A stretch of DNA of 48,117 nt from Fluviicola sp. (GTDB lineage Bacteria > Bacteroidota > Bacteroidia > Flavobacteriales_D > Crocinitomicaceae). The notes under the pieces were generated by a model that did not search any database, was not told where the DNA came from, and worked only from the letters and a program-made list of their open reading frames with translations. The stretch is from assembly GCA_002734085.1 (NCBI GenBank), contig NVXV01000001.1:566698-614814 (forward strand), read 5' to 3'. Of the stretch, positions 33,028 to 41,840 are shown in pieces. Numbering within the stretch: position 1 is the first letter of the stretch; every line of letters starts with the position of its first letter. Position numbers and translations under genes: made by a program.

Positions 33028-33052
33028 ATTCGTTAATTTATAAATCTAAATT

Positions 33053-33090
33053 AAACGAGAGGGGTCAGCCAACCGCTGAACCTCTCGTTT
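33053..33090 (-). promoter_or_regulatory. Intercistronic hairpin between atpE and atpF
   Basis: Positions 33053-33062 (AAACGAGAGG) pair with 33081-33090, and 33065-33069 (TCAGC) pair with 33075-33079, giving about 15 bp with one small internal loop and a CAACC loop. On the minus strand it is followed only by TTTAATTTAG, a weak U-tract. It starts 7 bp after the atpE stop. It could be an mRNA-stabilising end or a partial terminator that raises atpE relative to downstream genes. Confidence 0.7.
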
Positions 33091-33097
33091 TAGTGAT

Positions 33098-33295
<198 letters not shown>

Positions 33296-33329
33296 CTATT
33301 CTATTTTTGGTTTATAAATCCATAATTAA

Positions 33330-34535
33330 TTAATGATGATCACCTTCATCCACAGCCGAACCAAAATACAATGCCGACAACATTGTAAAGATATAAGCCT
33401 GCAGTGCAGCAACCAACAACTCTAAAATTCCTAGCACAATTGCTAAGAAAAAGGATAGCGAACTACCTATCCAACTTGACAAAAACATCATCATCGCTAG
33501 AATACTCATTATCACAATGTGACCCGCAGTTATGTTTGCATAAAGACGTATCAATAAAGAAAACGGCTTTATAATTGTTCCTAATAACTCAATCGGTGCC
33601 AATATAAATTTCATTGGAACCGGAACCCCTGGCATCCAAAATATGTGCAACCAATAATTCTTTTTAGCAGTAAATGTTGTTATCAAATAAACCATTACTG
33701 CTAAAGCAGAGGTTACAGCAATATTGTTTGTGATGTTTACACCTATCGGAGTTAACCCAAACAAGTTAACAATCCAAATGAAAAAGAATACGGTTAACAA
33801 GAAGCCCATATATCTTTTATAATGTTTTTCTCCGATGTTCGGCTTCGCAATGTTGTCTCTTACAAACAGTATGATCGGCTCTAAAAAACGCCCCAATCCA
33901 CTTGGAAGGTATCCATGCTTTTTATATGAGCGAGCTGCAAAAAAGAACATTAAGAATAATATAAGACCAATTACTATTATCAAAAACACATTCTTTGTGA
34001 TTGAAAAATCGATTGGTTTTGCATTGGCAATAAAAGCCTCCTCTGGTAAATGTCCTTCGTGCGAGATAAAATTTTGCTCAAATTCTGAGTAAGAATATGA
34101 ATGGATGGTATCCGTAACCGTTATTTCTTCCTCTTTACCTTCCTTGTTTATTATCGTAGTATCACGCTTTTTAGAAATGAATATGGGTTCAGACTCATTA
34201 ATTGAATAAATCTTATTGTGAAAAAGCATAAATGTTTTATCACCTGACTTCACCAAATCTTCTCCGTGATGAAAAGCAGATGACATAAACATATGTAATC
34301 CATCATCCCATAAAATTACGGGTAAAGGAAATCCATAATGTGCACCTGTTTCTTCATTTGTCATTAAATGGAAACTATGTGCATCCTGAAGGTGATGATC
34401 AATACCTTCATCTATTTCCTCTTTCGTTAGGCCTTTTTCACCTTCTGAATGTTCGTGCGATCCTGTTTCTTCCGCGCTAAGGCTAAAGGTTAACATCGTC
34501 AAAATGAACGTATTTAAAATAAACTTTAAAATCAT
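33330..34535 (-). CDS. atpB: ATP synthase F0 a subunit with long N-terminal exported extension
   Basis: 401 residues against about 270 in E. coli. A signal peptide (1-20) and about 155 extra residues precede the first helix of the normal a subunit at about 180. The extension is His and Glu rich (SHEHSEGEKG, IDHHLQDAHSFH, SSAFHHGED) and should lie in the periplasm. The core contains the essential R330 in PFSLLIRLYANITAGH and the usual five to six helices. Extended a subunits are common in Bacteroidota. The end VDEGDHH is also His rich. Confidence 0.95.
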   Translation of the reverse strand: MILKFILNTFILTMLTFSLSAEETGSHEHSEGEKGLTKEEIDEGIDHHLQDAHSFHLMTNEETGAHYGFPLPVILWDDGLHMFMSSAFHHGEDLVKSGDKTFMLFHNKIYSINESEPIFISKKRDTTIINKEGKEEEITVTDTIHSYSYSEFEQNFISHEGHLPEEAFIANAKPIDFSITKNVFLIIVIGLILFLMFFFAARSYKKHGYLPSGLGRFLEPIILFVRDNIAKPNIGEKHYKRYMGFLLTVFFFIWIVNLFGLTPIGVNITNNIAVTSALAVMVYLITTFTAKKNYWLHIFWMPGVPVPMKFILAPIELLGTIIKPFSLLIRLYANITAGHIVIMSILAMMMFLSSWIGSSLSFFLAIVLGILELLVAALQAYIFTMLSALYFGSAVDEGDHH

Positions 34536-34572
34536 CTTCCTTCTTAAAAATTAGACCCTGTAAAAATCGGTG

Positions 34573-34580
34573 CAAAATTA
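34573..34580 (-). promoter_or_regulatory. Possible internal promoter before atpB
   Basis: The minus strand reads TAATTTTG, matching TAnnTTTG, in the 97-bp gap between the DUF6168-like gene and atpB. The trinucleotide 19 nt upstream is TTC instead of TTG. It would allow the F0/F1 genes to be transcribed apart from atpZ. Confidence 0.4.
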
Positions 34581-34632
34581 TAAATTAAAATCTAATAAGG
34601 AAAAGAAAATCACTTATTATTTAACCTTTTGG

Positions 34633-35013
34633 TTATTTAGTTTCATTATTCATTAATCGAACTAAAAATATAATTTCGAGTACAAGACAAATTGAATAAG
34701 GAATGAAAAATATAAAGAACTTTGGCTTAGTAAGTTCGCCCGTTTCAATCAACAAGGGGTAGATAAAAACGAAATAGACGAGAAACTTAAAAAGCGAGCC
34801 AGCCAGAAAAATAAAACCTAATATATTGGTGTGCGATTTTTTTAAAAACTCAATCACAACAAAAACGATTATTCCCAAAATCAGGTTTACTCCATAAGAC
34901 TTGTACATCGTAGTTTCGTCTAAAACACTTATATAACCAAAATGGATATAGAATGAGATGGACAATAGGACAAAGGAAGACAATAAAAATCTCCAAAAAT
35001 ATTTACTCATCAT
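34633..35013 (-). CDS. Small four-helix membrane protein in the ATP synthase operon (DUF6168-like)
   Basis: 126 residues with four predicted membrane spans (about 8-28, 42-58, 65-88 and 98-120) and almost no polar loops. It occupies the position of AtpI, between atpZ and atpB, and overlaps atpZ by 11 bp. I associate this type with a flavobacterial family labelled DUF6168. An AtpI-like role in c-ring assembly or Mg2+ supply is inference from position. Two adjacent ATGs (35013 and 35010) are both possible starts. Confidence 0.75.
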   Translation of the reverse strand: MMSKYFWRFLLSSFVLLSISFYIHFGYISVLDETTMYKSYGVNLILGIIVFVVIEFLKKSHTNILGFIFLAGSLFKFLVYFVFIYPLLIETGELTKPKFFIFFIPYSICLVLEIIFLVRLMNNETK

Positions 35014-35215
35014 CTTTGTTAAGGCTCTTTAATTGTTGGACTACTAAATAAAGTGAGACAAAAACAGCAAAAATAGTAAGTCCCATTGTAAACCACTTCT
35101 TCTCTGCGGGGTATTTTTCATCTAGTATTCTTCCAAAATAAGCCCCTAGGAAAATAGTAACCATCATTTGGACACCAACACCTGTTAAAACGAGAAACTT
35201 GTTTCCTTTTTTCAT
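35003..35215 (-). CDS. atpZ: AtpZ/AtpI-family small membrane protein
   Basis: 70 residues with two membrane helices (about 7-29 and 40-60) separated by the short loop GRILDEKYPAEKKWF, the layout of AtpZ. Family members sit at the head of atp operons and are linked to assembly or ion supply. It is the first gene of the operon, 49 bp downstream of msrA on the same strand, and no clear promoter is seen in that gap. Confidence 0.85.
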   Translation of the reverse strand: MKKGNKFLVLTGVGVQMMVTIFLGAYFGRILDEKYPAEKKWFTMGLTIFAVFVSLYLVVQQLKSLNKDDE

Positions 35216-35264
35216 TTAAAGCAAAAGAACAGAAAAAGACGCAGATTCAGAAATTAGAGGATGA

Positions 35265-35927
35265 TTATTTCAATAATTCTGGATATTGTTTCTGAAACTT
35301 TTTTAGTCTTGGAATAGAAACATTTCGGACATAAGAGTTATTTGGATTCTTTTTTTCGTAGTTCTGGTGATAATCTTCTGCAGGATAAAAAGCATCGAAA
35401 CCAACAACTTCAGTTGTGATTTTTGGGAATACCTTATCGGTTAAGAGCTGTTCTATATATTCTTTTGCTAACTTCTTTTCTTTTTGATTTCGATAAAAAA
35501 TAGCACTTCGATATTGTGTTCCTCTGTCTGGACCCTGTTGGTTCAAAGTAGTAGGATCGTGGGAACCAAAAAAGACTTTAAGTAACGTGGGATAATCAAT
35601 TTTTGTGGAATCATAGTGCACCGCAACAGCTTCGGCGTGGTCTGTAATGCCTGCACTTACGGCTCGATAGTTAGCATTCGACTTTTTGCCCCCACTATAA
35701 CCAGAAATAACATCTCCTACACCAGTTACTGATTCAAAAACAGCTTCTACACACCAAAAACAACCGCTTGCGAAATAAGCTACGGCGTTCGTTTCTATTT
35801 CCTCTACTTTTTCTGAAGACGATTTACCCTCTTTTAACTTCGTGTTTTCTGTCGTACTTTGTTCATTTGCGCTGCAACCGAAAGCTAAAATGGAAATAAT
35901 CAGAAAGTGAATTATGTTTTTTTGCAT
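35265..35927 (-). CDS. msrA: Peptide-methionine (S)-S-oxide reductase, predicted lipoprotein
   Basis: 220 residues from the ATG at 35927. This start gives a type II signal peptide with lipobox AFGC (C18). A longer frame upstream is rejected. The catalytic motif GCFWC is at 55-59 with C56 as nucleophile, and the downstream GYSGGKKSNANYRAV and DHAEAVAVHYD segments complete the substrate pocket. It repairs oxidised Met residues, here in exported proteins at the membrane or outer membrane. No MsrB domain is fused. It lies just upstream of atpZ and may read into the atp operon. Confidence 0.94.
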   Translation of the reverse strand: MQKNIIHFLIISILAFGCSANEQSTTENTKLKEGKSSSEKVEEIETNAVAYFASGCFWCVEAVFESVTGVGDVISGYSGGKKSNANYRAVSAGITDHAEAVAVHYDSTKIDYPTLLKVFFGSHDPTTLNQQGPDRGTQYRSAIFYRNQKEKKLAKEYIEQLLTDKVFPKITTEVVGFDAFYPAEDYHQNYEKKNPNNSYVRNVSIPRLKKFQKQYPELLK

Positions 35928-36044
35928 GTTGTTTTCTTTTATAAACGCTTGAAAGTAGGGTTTAGTTTTCCAATCCGTACATTTCCAATTTATAACCATC
36001 TAACATTATTATTTCATTTTACTTATTTTTAGCCCAAACAAAAC

Positions 36045-37166
36045 ATGAAGATAGCTGTAAATACACGATTCTTACTTTCTCAGAAAATGGAGGGGTTTGG
36101 ATGGTATACCTATGAAACTATCTCGCGCATTGTGAAAAATCATCCAGAGCATGAGTTTGTGTTCTTTTTTGATCGGCCATTTGATAAAAAATTTGTGTTT
36201 GCTGAAAATGTTACTCCTGTTGTATTAAATCCACCAGCGAGACACCCAATATTATTTAAAATTTGGTTTGATCATGCGGTGACACGTGCATTGAAAAAGT
36301 ATAAATGTGATGCTTTTATTTCCCCAGATGGCTATCTTTCTTTAAAAACGAATGTTCCACAACTAGCGGTAATACATGATTTGAATTTTGAACATCATCC
36401 AGAAGATATTCCAAAGGGAGCATTGAAATACCTAAAAAAGTATTTTCCAAAATTTGCACAGAAAGCGAAACGTATTTGCACAGTTTCTGAATACTCAAAG
36501 CAAGACATTGTAAAAACTTATGGTGTAGATTCTAATAAAATAGACGTTACTTATAATGGAGTATCATCAATTTTTCAACCAATCAACGGTGAAGAAGGAG
36601 GTGCAATTCAAAAAAAGTTAACTAATGGGAGTCCCTATATTTTATTTGTAGGAGCAATACACAAACGAAAGAATCTCCAGCGATTGATTGTCGCTTTTGA
36701 ACGATTGAAAAAAGAAACGAATTTAACCCATCAACTTTTGATTGTTGGTGAACCTATGTGGGAATCACAGCAAATTGAAATAGGAGATAGTATAAAAAAA
36801 CACGTATCATTTACTGGACATCTTCCATTAGAGGAATTGGCAAAAATTATGGCAGCTGCAGATGTTTTTGCATTTGTGAGTTACTTCGAAGGTTTTGGAA
36901 TTCCTTTAGTTGAAGCCATGCAATCTGGCACTCCAGTTTTGGCCGGGAACTTAACTGCATTGCCAGAAGTTGGTGGTGATGCAGTATTATTCTGTGATCC
37001 AATGAATGTGGATGACATATATAAACAGTTGCACCTATTAATTACGGACAAAAATCTGCGAGAAGAGTTAAAATCTAAAGGGCTAGAGCGCGCCAAAGAA
37101 TTTTCCTGGGACAAGACAGCCAAGGATTTATGGAGTTCATTTGAACGAATGATGGAGGCTGAATAA
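36045..37166 (+). CDS. Glycosyltransferase family 4 (GT-B fold)
   Basis: A 373-residue cytosolic retaining glycosyltransferase. The N-terminal Rossmann domain starts MKIAVNTRFLLSQKMEGFGWY. The C-terminal donor-binding domain starts near PYILFVGAIHKRKNLQRL and carries the E-x7-E motif in SYFEGFGIPLVEAMQSG, then GTPVLAGNLTALPEVGGDA. It probably extends a surface polysaccharide from a nucleotide-sugar. No other sugar genes are adjacent, so the acceptor is open. Confidence 0.93.
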   Translation: MKIAVNTRFLLSQKMEGFGWYTYETISRIVKNHPEHEFVFFFDRPFDKKFVFAENVTPVVLNPPARHPILFKIWFDHAVTRALKKYKCDAFISPDGYLSLKTNVPQLAVIHDLNFEHHPEDIPKGALKYLKKYFPKFAQKAKRICTVSEYSKQDIVKTYGVDSNKIDVTYNGVSSIFQPINGEEGGAIQKKLTNGSPYILFVGAIHKRKNLQRLIVAFERLKKETNLTHQLLIVGEPMWESQQIEIGDSIKKHVSFTGHLPLEELAKIMAAADVFAFVSYFEGFGIPLVEAMQSGTPVLAGNLTALPEVGGDAVLFCDPMNVDDIYKQLHLLITDKNLREELKSKGLERAKEFSWDKTAKDLWSSFERMMEAE

Positions 37167-37171
37167 ATAAG

Positions 37172-37201
37172 TCTCCAGAAGAGCATTTGCTCTCCTAGAG
37201 A
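37172..37201. terminator. Bidirectional terminator between the glycosyltransferase and RND genes
   Basis: An imperfect stem of 14 positions with two mismatches. TCTC..AG.AGAGCA pairs with TGCTCT.CT.GAGA around a TT loop. It sits between two convergent stop codons (37166 and 37218) and is followed by T-rich sequence on the plus strand. Confidence 0.6.
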
Positions 37202-37217
37202 TTTAAAATCTATTTTA

Positions 37218-40200
37218 TTATACGTTTGACTTTAATTTCCACCCCATTTTTCTGTACAACCAAACTTTAAATCTATAAAGTGATAAATACATTGCTGGAA
37301 TTATAACCAAGGTTAAGAATGTCGCAAATGTCAATCCGTAAATAATGGTCCAAGCCATAGGAGAGAAGAACATATTATTGTCTCCACCAAGGAATATATT
37401 GGGATCGTAATCTGTAAGTAGCCCAATAAAATCAATGTTTAGCCCCATAGCTAAAGGTAGTAAACCAAGGACTGTGGTTATCGCTGTAAGTAAAACTGGT
37501 CGCAAACGGACTTCACCACCTCGAATTGTTGCTTTTACAACCTCATCATCGGGTAGTAATTCGTCCTCTGTTAGGTTTAACTCGCTTCGCTTTTCCTTCC
37601 GTATTAAATTGGTATAGTCGATGAGTACAATTGCGTTATTTACTACTACACCAGCCAGTGAAATAATACCAATCATCGTCATCATAATAACGAAAGTTTG
37701 ACCGCTCAAAATAAGTCCAATAAATACACCAATTAGTGAAAGTATCACTGAAAACAAAATAATTGCTGGCGTTGAGTAAGAGTTAAACTGCGTAACAATG
37801 ATTAATAGAATTAGGAAGACTGCTATTAAAAGCGCCTTACTTAAAAAAGCCATTTCTTTAGCTTGCTCTTCTTGCTGACCAGTAAACTTATACTTTACAT
37901 CCGCCGGTAACTCACCACTGTTTTGATAATCCAGCATTTTTTCTTTGAGTTCAGCGACAACTTCATTTGCGTTGTATCCTTCAGATACATCTGAGGTAAT
38001 TACAACCATTGCGGTTTGATCCTTTCGCTCAACACCTGTGTAAGAGATATTTTCTTCTGGATCCTTGATCACACTCCGAATCGGAATATTTAATAATTTA
38101 CCTTTGTTATTTCTAAACATCAATTTTTGATCTAACAAAGCGTCTAAATCATAACGATCACCCTGTTTAAAACGGACGACGATATCATAATTCTCTTCAT
38201 CCAATGTATAGGTACTTACGTCCTGGCCCAATAATGCTTTTCGAATTGACATTCCCACCTGACTTGTGGAAGCGTTAAGTCTTCTCACTTGTTCACGGTC
38301 AACCACGATAGGAATTTCAGGTCGTGTGGCTTCAACATTTAGCTTTAGTTCATCTACGCCTTGAACTTTTTGGCGATCCAAATAGTTTTTCACTTCTGTC
38401 GACGTCAAGATTAAAGCTTTATAATCTGTTTTTGCAAGACTCGTTAATTCAATATTGATCGGCGGTTCTTGTGGTGGCCCCATCGAGTTCTTCTGAATTG
38501 ATACTTGTACGTCAGCAGGCAGAGTTCCTCTTAATTCATCTTGTAATTTTTTAAGTAAAAAACTAGTTGAGTTTATAGAATCTCTGTATTCAAATTCAGC
38601 AAAGTTGACAGTAATTCTAGCTTTATGTGGACTGTCACCCATTCCCGGGCCTTGAGAAGGGTCTCCTGTTCCTTTTCCCACCTGAGAAATAATAGATTGA
38701 ATGATTTCTTCATCTTTGGTTTTGCCAACAGTATCAGCTAAATAGGGCGCTAAGACATCATTTACTTTTTCTTCTAAAATTAAAGTGGATTTATTTGTTT
38801 CCTTTATATCAGTCCCAATAGGGTGTGTCAGAAATATATTTACATATTTCGGTTGGTTTTGTGGAAAGAACTCCACTTTTGGTTGAAAAACGCCTATTAA
38901 AACAAATGAAACAATTAATAAGACAAACGTTCCAATAATAAATAGTACAGGTTTAGCGCCATTTAAAGCAAAAGTTAAAAAACGATGATAATACTTTTCC
39001 AAAACAGGTAAAGCTTTATTTTGAAAGTATGTTGTGCCAGGGAAAAAGACATAAATATTCAGTATGGAAACAATACCGATTAACGCTAATATATTTCCAA
39101 AAGTAACCACGTTTAAAAAGACAAATAACACACCAATAACTATAAAGGCAATCGCATATAAAGTTCCTTTCGCTCTTTTAGGTGCACCCTGTTCCACTTT
39201 CATGTACAATGCTGTTAGAACCGGATTAATCACAAGTGCTACAAACAATGAAGAACCTAAAACTATCATTAAAGTAATTGGAAGGTATTTCATAAATTCA
39301 CCCATGATACCAGGCCAAAGGGCTAAAGGAATAAAGGCTGCTAAAGTGGTTGCAGTTGAAGCAATAATTGGCCAAGCTACCTCACTTACTCCTAAAATTG
39401 CAGCTTTCATTGGCGGCAGTTTTTCAGAGTCCATAAGACGATAGATGTTTTCAACAACTACAATACCGTTATCTACCAACATTCCAAGAGCTAATACTAA
39501 TGAAAATAGCACCATAACATTCAACGTAACTCCCATTGAGTCAAGAATGAGGAAAGACATCAGCATGGATAGAGGTATTGCTACACCAACAAAGATTGCA
39601 TTCCTTGCTCCTAAGAAAAAGAGTAAAACAAGAGTTACTAAAATAATTCCAAAAATGATCGAGTTTTCAAGGTTGGAAACCATGTCTCTGGTTTGAGTTG
39701 ACTGATCATTCGTAATAGATACAGAAACCCCATCAGGAATTGTGTTGTTTGCTTTAGCTTCATCAACAATTTGATTAATTTTTTCTGCAGCAACCAATAA
39801 ATTCTCGCCTCCTTGCTTTATGATATCAAGCATTACAACAGGCTCTCCAAATTCACGCGCATACGATGTTGTATCGCCATCTCCGAAGTAAACCTGGGCA
39901 ATATCACGAAGCTTTACGGGCATGTAATCGTCCTGTTTTACAATAATGTTTTCGAGCTCTTCTGCATTTTCAAACTCGCCATCGATCATAATTGTTTTAC
40001 GCATACCGTTCATAAGAATTTCACCTCCCGATATAGTGGTGTTTTCCGCTTGAACCGCGTTTTCGATGTCAGTTAAAGAGACGTTTACTGCCTCGGCTTT
40101 GAGTCGATCAACATCTATTCTCATTTCTTGATCTTGAACCCCGCGGATATTTACCTCGTTGATTTCTGGTAAATCTTCTATTAGCTCCTCTAAATCTTCC

Positions 40201-40694
40201 CCAATTTCTTTGAGTAGTTTTGGTCCTTTTCCACTTAGGTTGATATTCATTATTGGAAAATCACTTGGGTTAATCTCAAAAATATTTGGTTCTACAGGGA
40301 GCTCTGGGAAGTCTGCTTCCGTTCTTGCTTGATCGACAGCGTCTTTCACTTTCGTCAACGCATTGTTTACATCAACTTTAAAATCGAATTTAATTCGAAT
40401 TGTTGTGTAGCCATGTTGTGACGTTGCTTTAATTTCATCAACAAGTTTTATTGTAGCGACTTCTTTTTCAATTGCTTCCGCAATCTTGTCAGACATGAAA
40501 GAAGGAGAAGATCCTGGCTTTGCAATTCCTACATAAATTTCTGGAATCTGTAGTTCCGGAAAGTTTTCTTTTGGCATGGATTGATAAGACATAATCCCGC
40601 CAAAAAACAGAATAAGTATAATTAGAAATACTGTTTTGGTGTTCTTAACGGACCAATTAGATAGTCCGAACTTTTTTATTTTATTGTCGTCCAT
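37218..40694 (-). CDS. RND-family efflux pump inner-membrane permease
   Basis: A 1158-residue proton-driven transporter of the AcrB/MdtC superfamily. It is longer than the usual 1030 because an extra hydrophobic hairpin (about residues 512-560, IAFIVIGVLFVFLNVVTFGNI) follows the first membrane block. The relay helix reads LGMLVDNGIVVVEN, with one Asp followed by Asn where AcrB has two Asp. The matching helix in the second half reads VVVNNAIVLIDY without the AcrB Lys. The porter domain and duplicated halves are intact. It is the last gene of the TetR-TolC-adaptor-RND operon. The substrate is unknown. Confidence 0.93.
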   Translation of the reverse strand: MDDNKIKKFGLSNWSVKNTKTVFLIILILFFGGIMSYQSMPKENFPELQIPEIYVGIAKPGSSPSFMSDKIAEAIEKEVATIKLVDEIKATSQHGYTTIRIKFDFKVDVNNALTKVKDAVDQARTEADFPELPVEPNIFEINPSDFPIMNINLSGKGPKLLKEIGEDLEELIEDLPEINEVNIRGVQDQEMRIDVDRLKAEAVNVSLTDIENAVQAENTTISGGEILMNGMRKTIMIDGEFENAEELENIIVKQDDYMPVKLRDIAQVYFGDGDTTSYAREFGEPVVMLDIIKQGGENLLVAAEKINQIVDEAKANNTIPDGVSVSITNDQSTQTRDMVSNLENSIIFGIILVTLVLLFFLGARNAIFVGVAIPLSMLMSFLILDSMGVTLNVMVLFSLVLALGMLVDNGIVVVENIYRLMDSEKLPPMKAAILGVSEVAWPIIASTATTLAAFIPLALWPGIMGEFMKYLPITLMIVLGSSLFVALVINPVLTALYMKVEQGAPKRAKGTLYAIAFIVIGVLFVFLNVVTFGNILALIGIVSILNIYVFFPGTTYFQNKALPVLEKYYHRFLTFALNGAKPVLFIIGTFVLLIVSFVLIGVFQPKVEFFPQNQPKYVNIFLTHPIGTDIKETNKSTLILEEKVNDVLAPYLADTVGKTKDEEIIQSIISQVGKGTGDPSQGPGMGDSPHKARITVNFAEFEYRDSINSTSFLLKKLQDELRGTLPADVQVSIQKNSMGPPQEPPINIELTSLAKTDYKALILTSTEVKNYLDRQKVQGVDELKLNVEATRPEIPIVVDREQVRRLNASTSQVGMSIRKALLGQDVSTYTLDEENYDIVVRFKQGDRYDLDALLDQKLMFRNNKGKLLNIPIRSVIKDPEENISYTGVERKDQTAMVVITSDVSEGYNANEVVAELKEKMLDYQNSGELPADVKYKFTGQQEEQAKEMAFLSKALLIAVFLILLIIVTQFNSYSTPAIILFSVILSLIGVFIGLILSGQTFVIMMTMIGIISLAGVVVNNAIVLIDYTNLIRKEKRSELNLTEDELLPDDEVVKATIRGGEVRLRPVLLTAITTVLGLLPLAMGLNIDFIGLLTDYDPNIFLGGDNNMFFSPMAWTIIYGLTFATFLTLVIIPAMYLSLYRFKVWLYRKMGWKLKSNV

Positions 40695-40703
40695 GATCTA
40701 TTT

Positions 40704-41825
40704 TTAAAACGTTCTAACGATGTCTTCATCTGTAATTCCTCTACCTCCTTCAGTTACCACCTTTTCACCTGCTCGAAGTTTGCGACTTATTGGTTCTATT
40801 GCTGCTTGACCTTTATGTTTGCTAATTATTTTTACTATCACTTTTTCTACTGTAAAGGCCTTATCTTTTTCCGTTAAAACAAAAACGTAATCTTCATTTT
40901 CTTGTGATTTAAGAATAGCTTCAGCAGGAACAATTACGGCGCTATCAATCATTAAATCTGTGACGTGAAGTTCGGCTAACATGTTCGGTAAAAGCAACTC
41001 GTTGTCTTTAACATTTGCTTGTACACGGAACGTTCTATTAGTTGGATGAATAAAGTTTCCAGTTGAACTTATTGTTAAATCCAATGTATCATTTAAAGTT
41101 GGAATAAAAGCCTTAGCAGGCGTTCCTTCTTTGATCTTTGTGTAATAGTGTTCCGAAATGTTTGCTGCGATGCGCACTTCTTCATTATTCACAATTCTCA
41201 TTAAAGGCGATTGCATTCCTGCCATTTCTCCTTCATTGGAAAATACTTCATCAATAACACCGTCAAAAGGAGCTTTTACAACTGACTTTGATTTTTGCGT
41301 CTCTAGCGTGTTCAATTTTGATTTTAACGTGTTGAGTTGGTTACTTGCCTGTTTAAGTTCAAATTCAGTTCCAACGCCCCTGTCGAATAACTCTTTTTGC
41401 TTTTTGTAATTATATTCAGCAAATTCTAATTGAGTTTTTACCTCCTGAACATTACTAGATAAGATTTCAGTATCAATTCTAGCGAGGACATGTCCCTTTT
41501 TCACCTTTTGGCCTTCTTTAACGTTAATTGATTCAATCCGACCATTTGCCTCAGCGTTTAATGTTACTGCTTTATCAGTTTTAACCTCACCCTGAACAAT
41601 TACTTGATGTTTAAAGTCTCCAACTTTTACTTCACTTGGTCTAACAAGCGGAAGAAAAGTTGTTTTGGTTGTATCGAGACTTCTAATTTCTTCGTCTAAA
41701 GTCGCTACTTGTTTTTTAAGATTTATTCTCTTTTCTTTTAGTTTTTCAATGTCAGATTGCTGACCACATGAAAAAAGGATTCCACCTAGAGCTAAAAATA
41801 CTGCTGTTTTTACTGTTAATTTCAT
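40704..41825 (-). CDS. RND efflux periplasmic adaptor (membrane fusion protein), lipoprotein
   Basis: 373 residues. Lipobox LFSC with C20 ends the signal peptide. A short coiled coil (about 25-50) follows, then the biotinyl-lipoyl half (INVKEGQKVKKGHVLARIDTE, about 100-118), an alpha hairpin (about 125-170) and a beta-barrel domain. It bridges the RND pump and the TolC-type channel. It is 9 bp upstream of the RND gene and 15 bp downstream of the TolC gene. Confidence 0.93.
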   Translation of the reverse strand: MKLTVKTAVFLALGGILFSCGQQSDIEKLKEKRINLKKQVATLDEEIRSLDTTKTTFLPLVRPSEVKVGDFKHQVIVQGEVKTDKAVTLNAEANGRIESINVKEGQKVKKGHVLARIDTEILSSNVQEVKTQLEFAEYNYKKQKELFDRGVGTEFELKQASNQLNTLKSKLNTLETQKSKSVVKAPFDGVIDEVFSNEGEMAGMQSPLMRIVNNEEVRIAANISEHYYTKIKEGTPAKAFIPTLNDTLDLTISSTGNFIHPTNRTFRVQANVKDNELLLPNMLAELHVTDLMIDSAVIVPAEAILKSQENEDYVFVLTEKDKAFTVEKVIVKIISKHKGQAAIEPISRKLRAGEKVVTEGGRGITDEDIVRTF

Positions 41826-41840
41826 CGTTTGAATATGATA

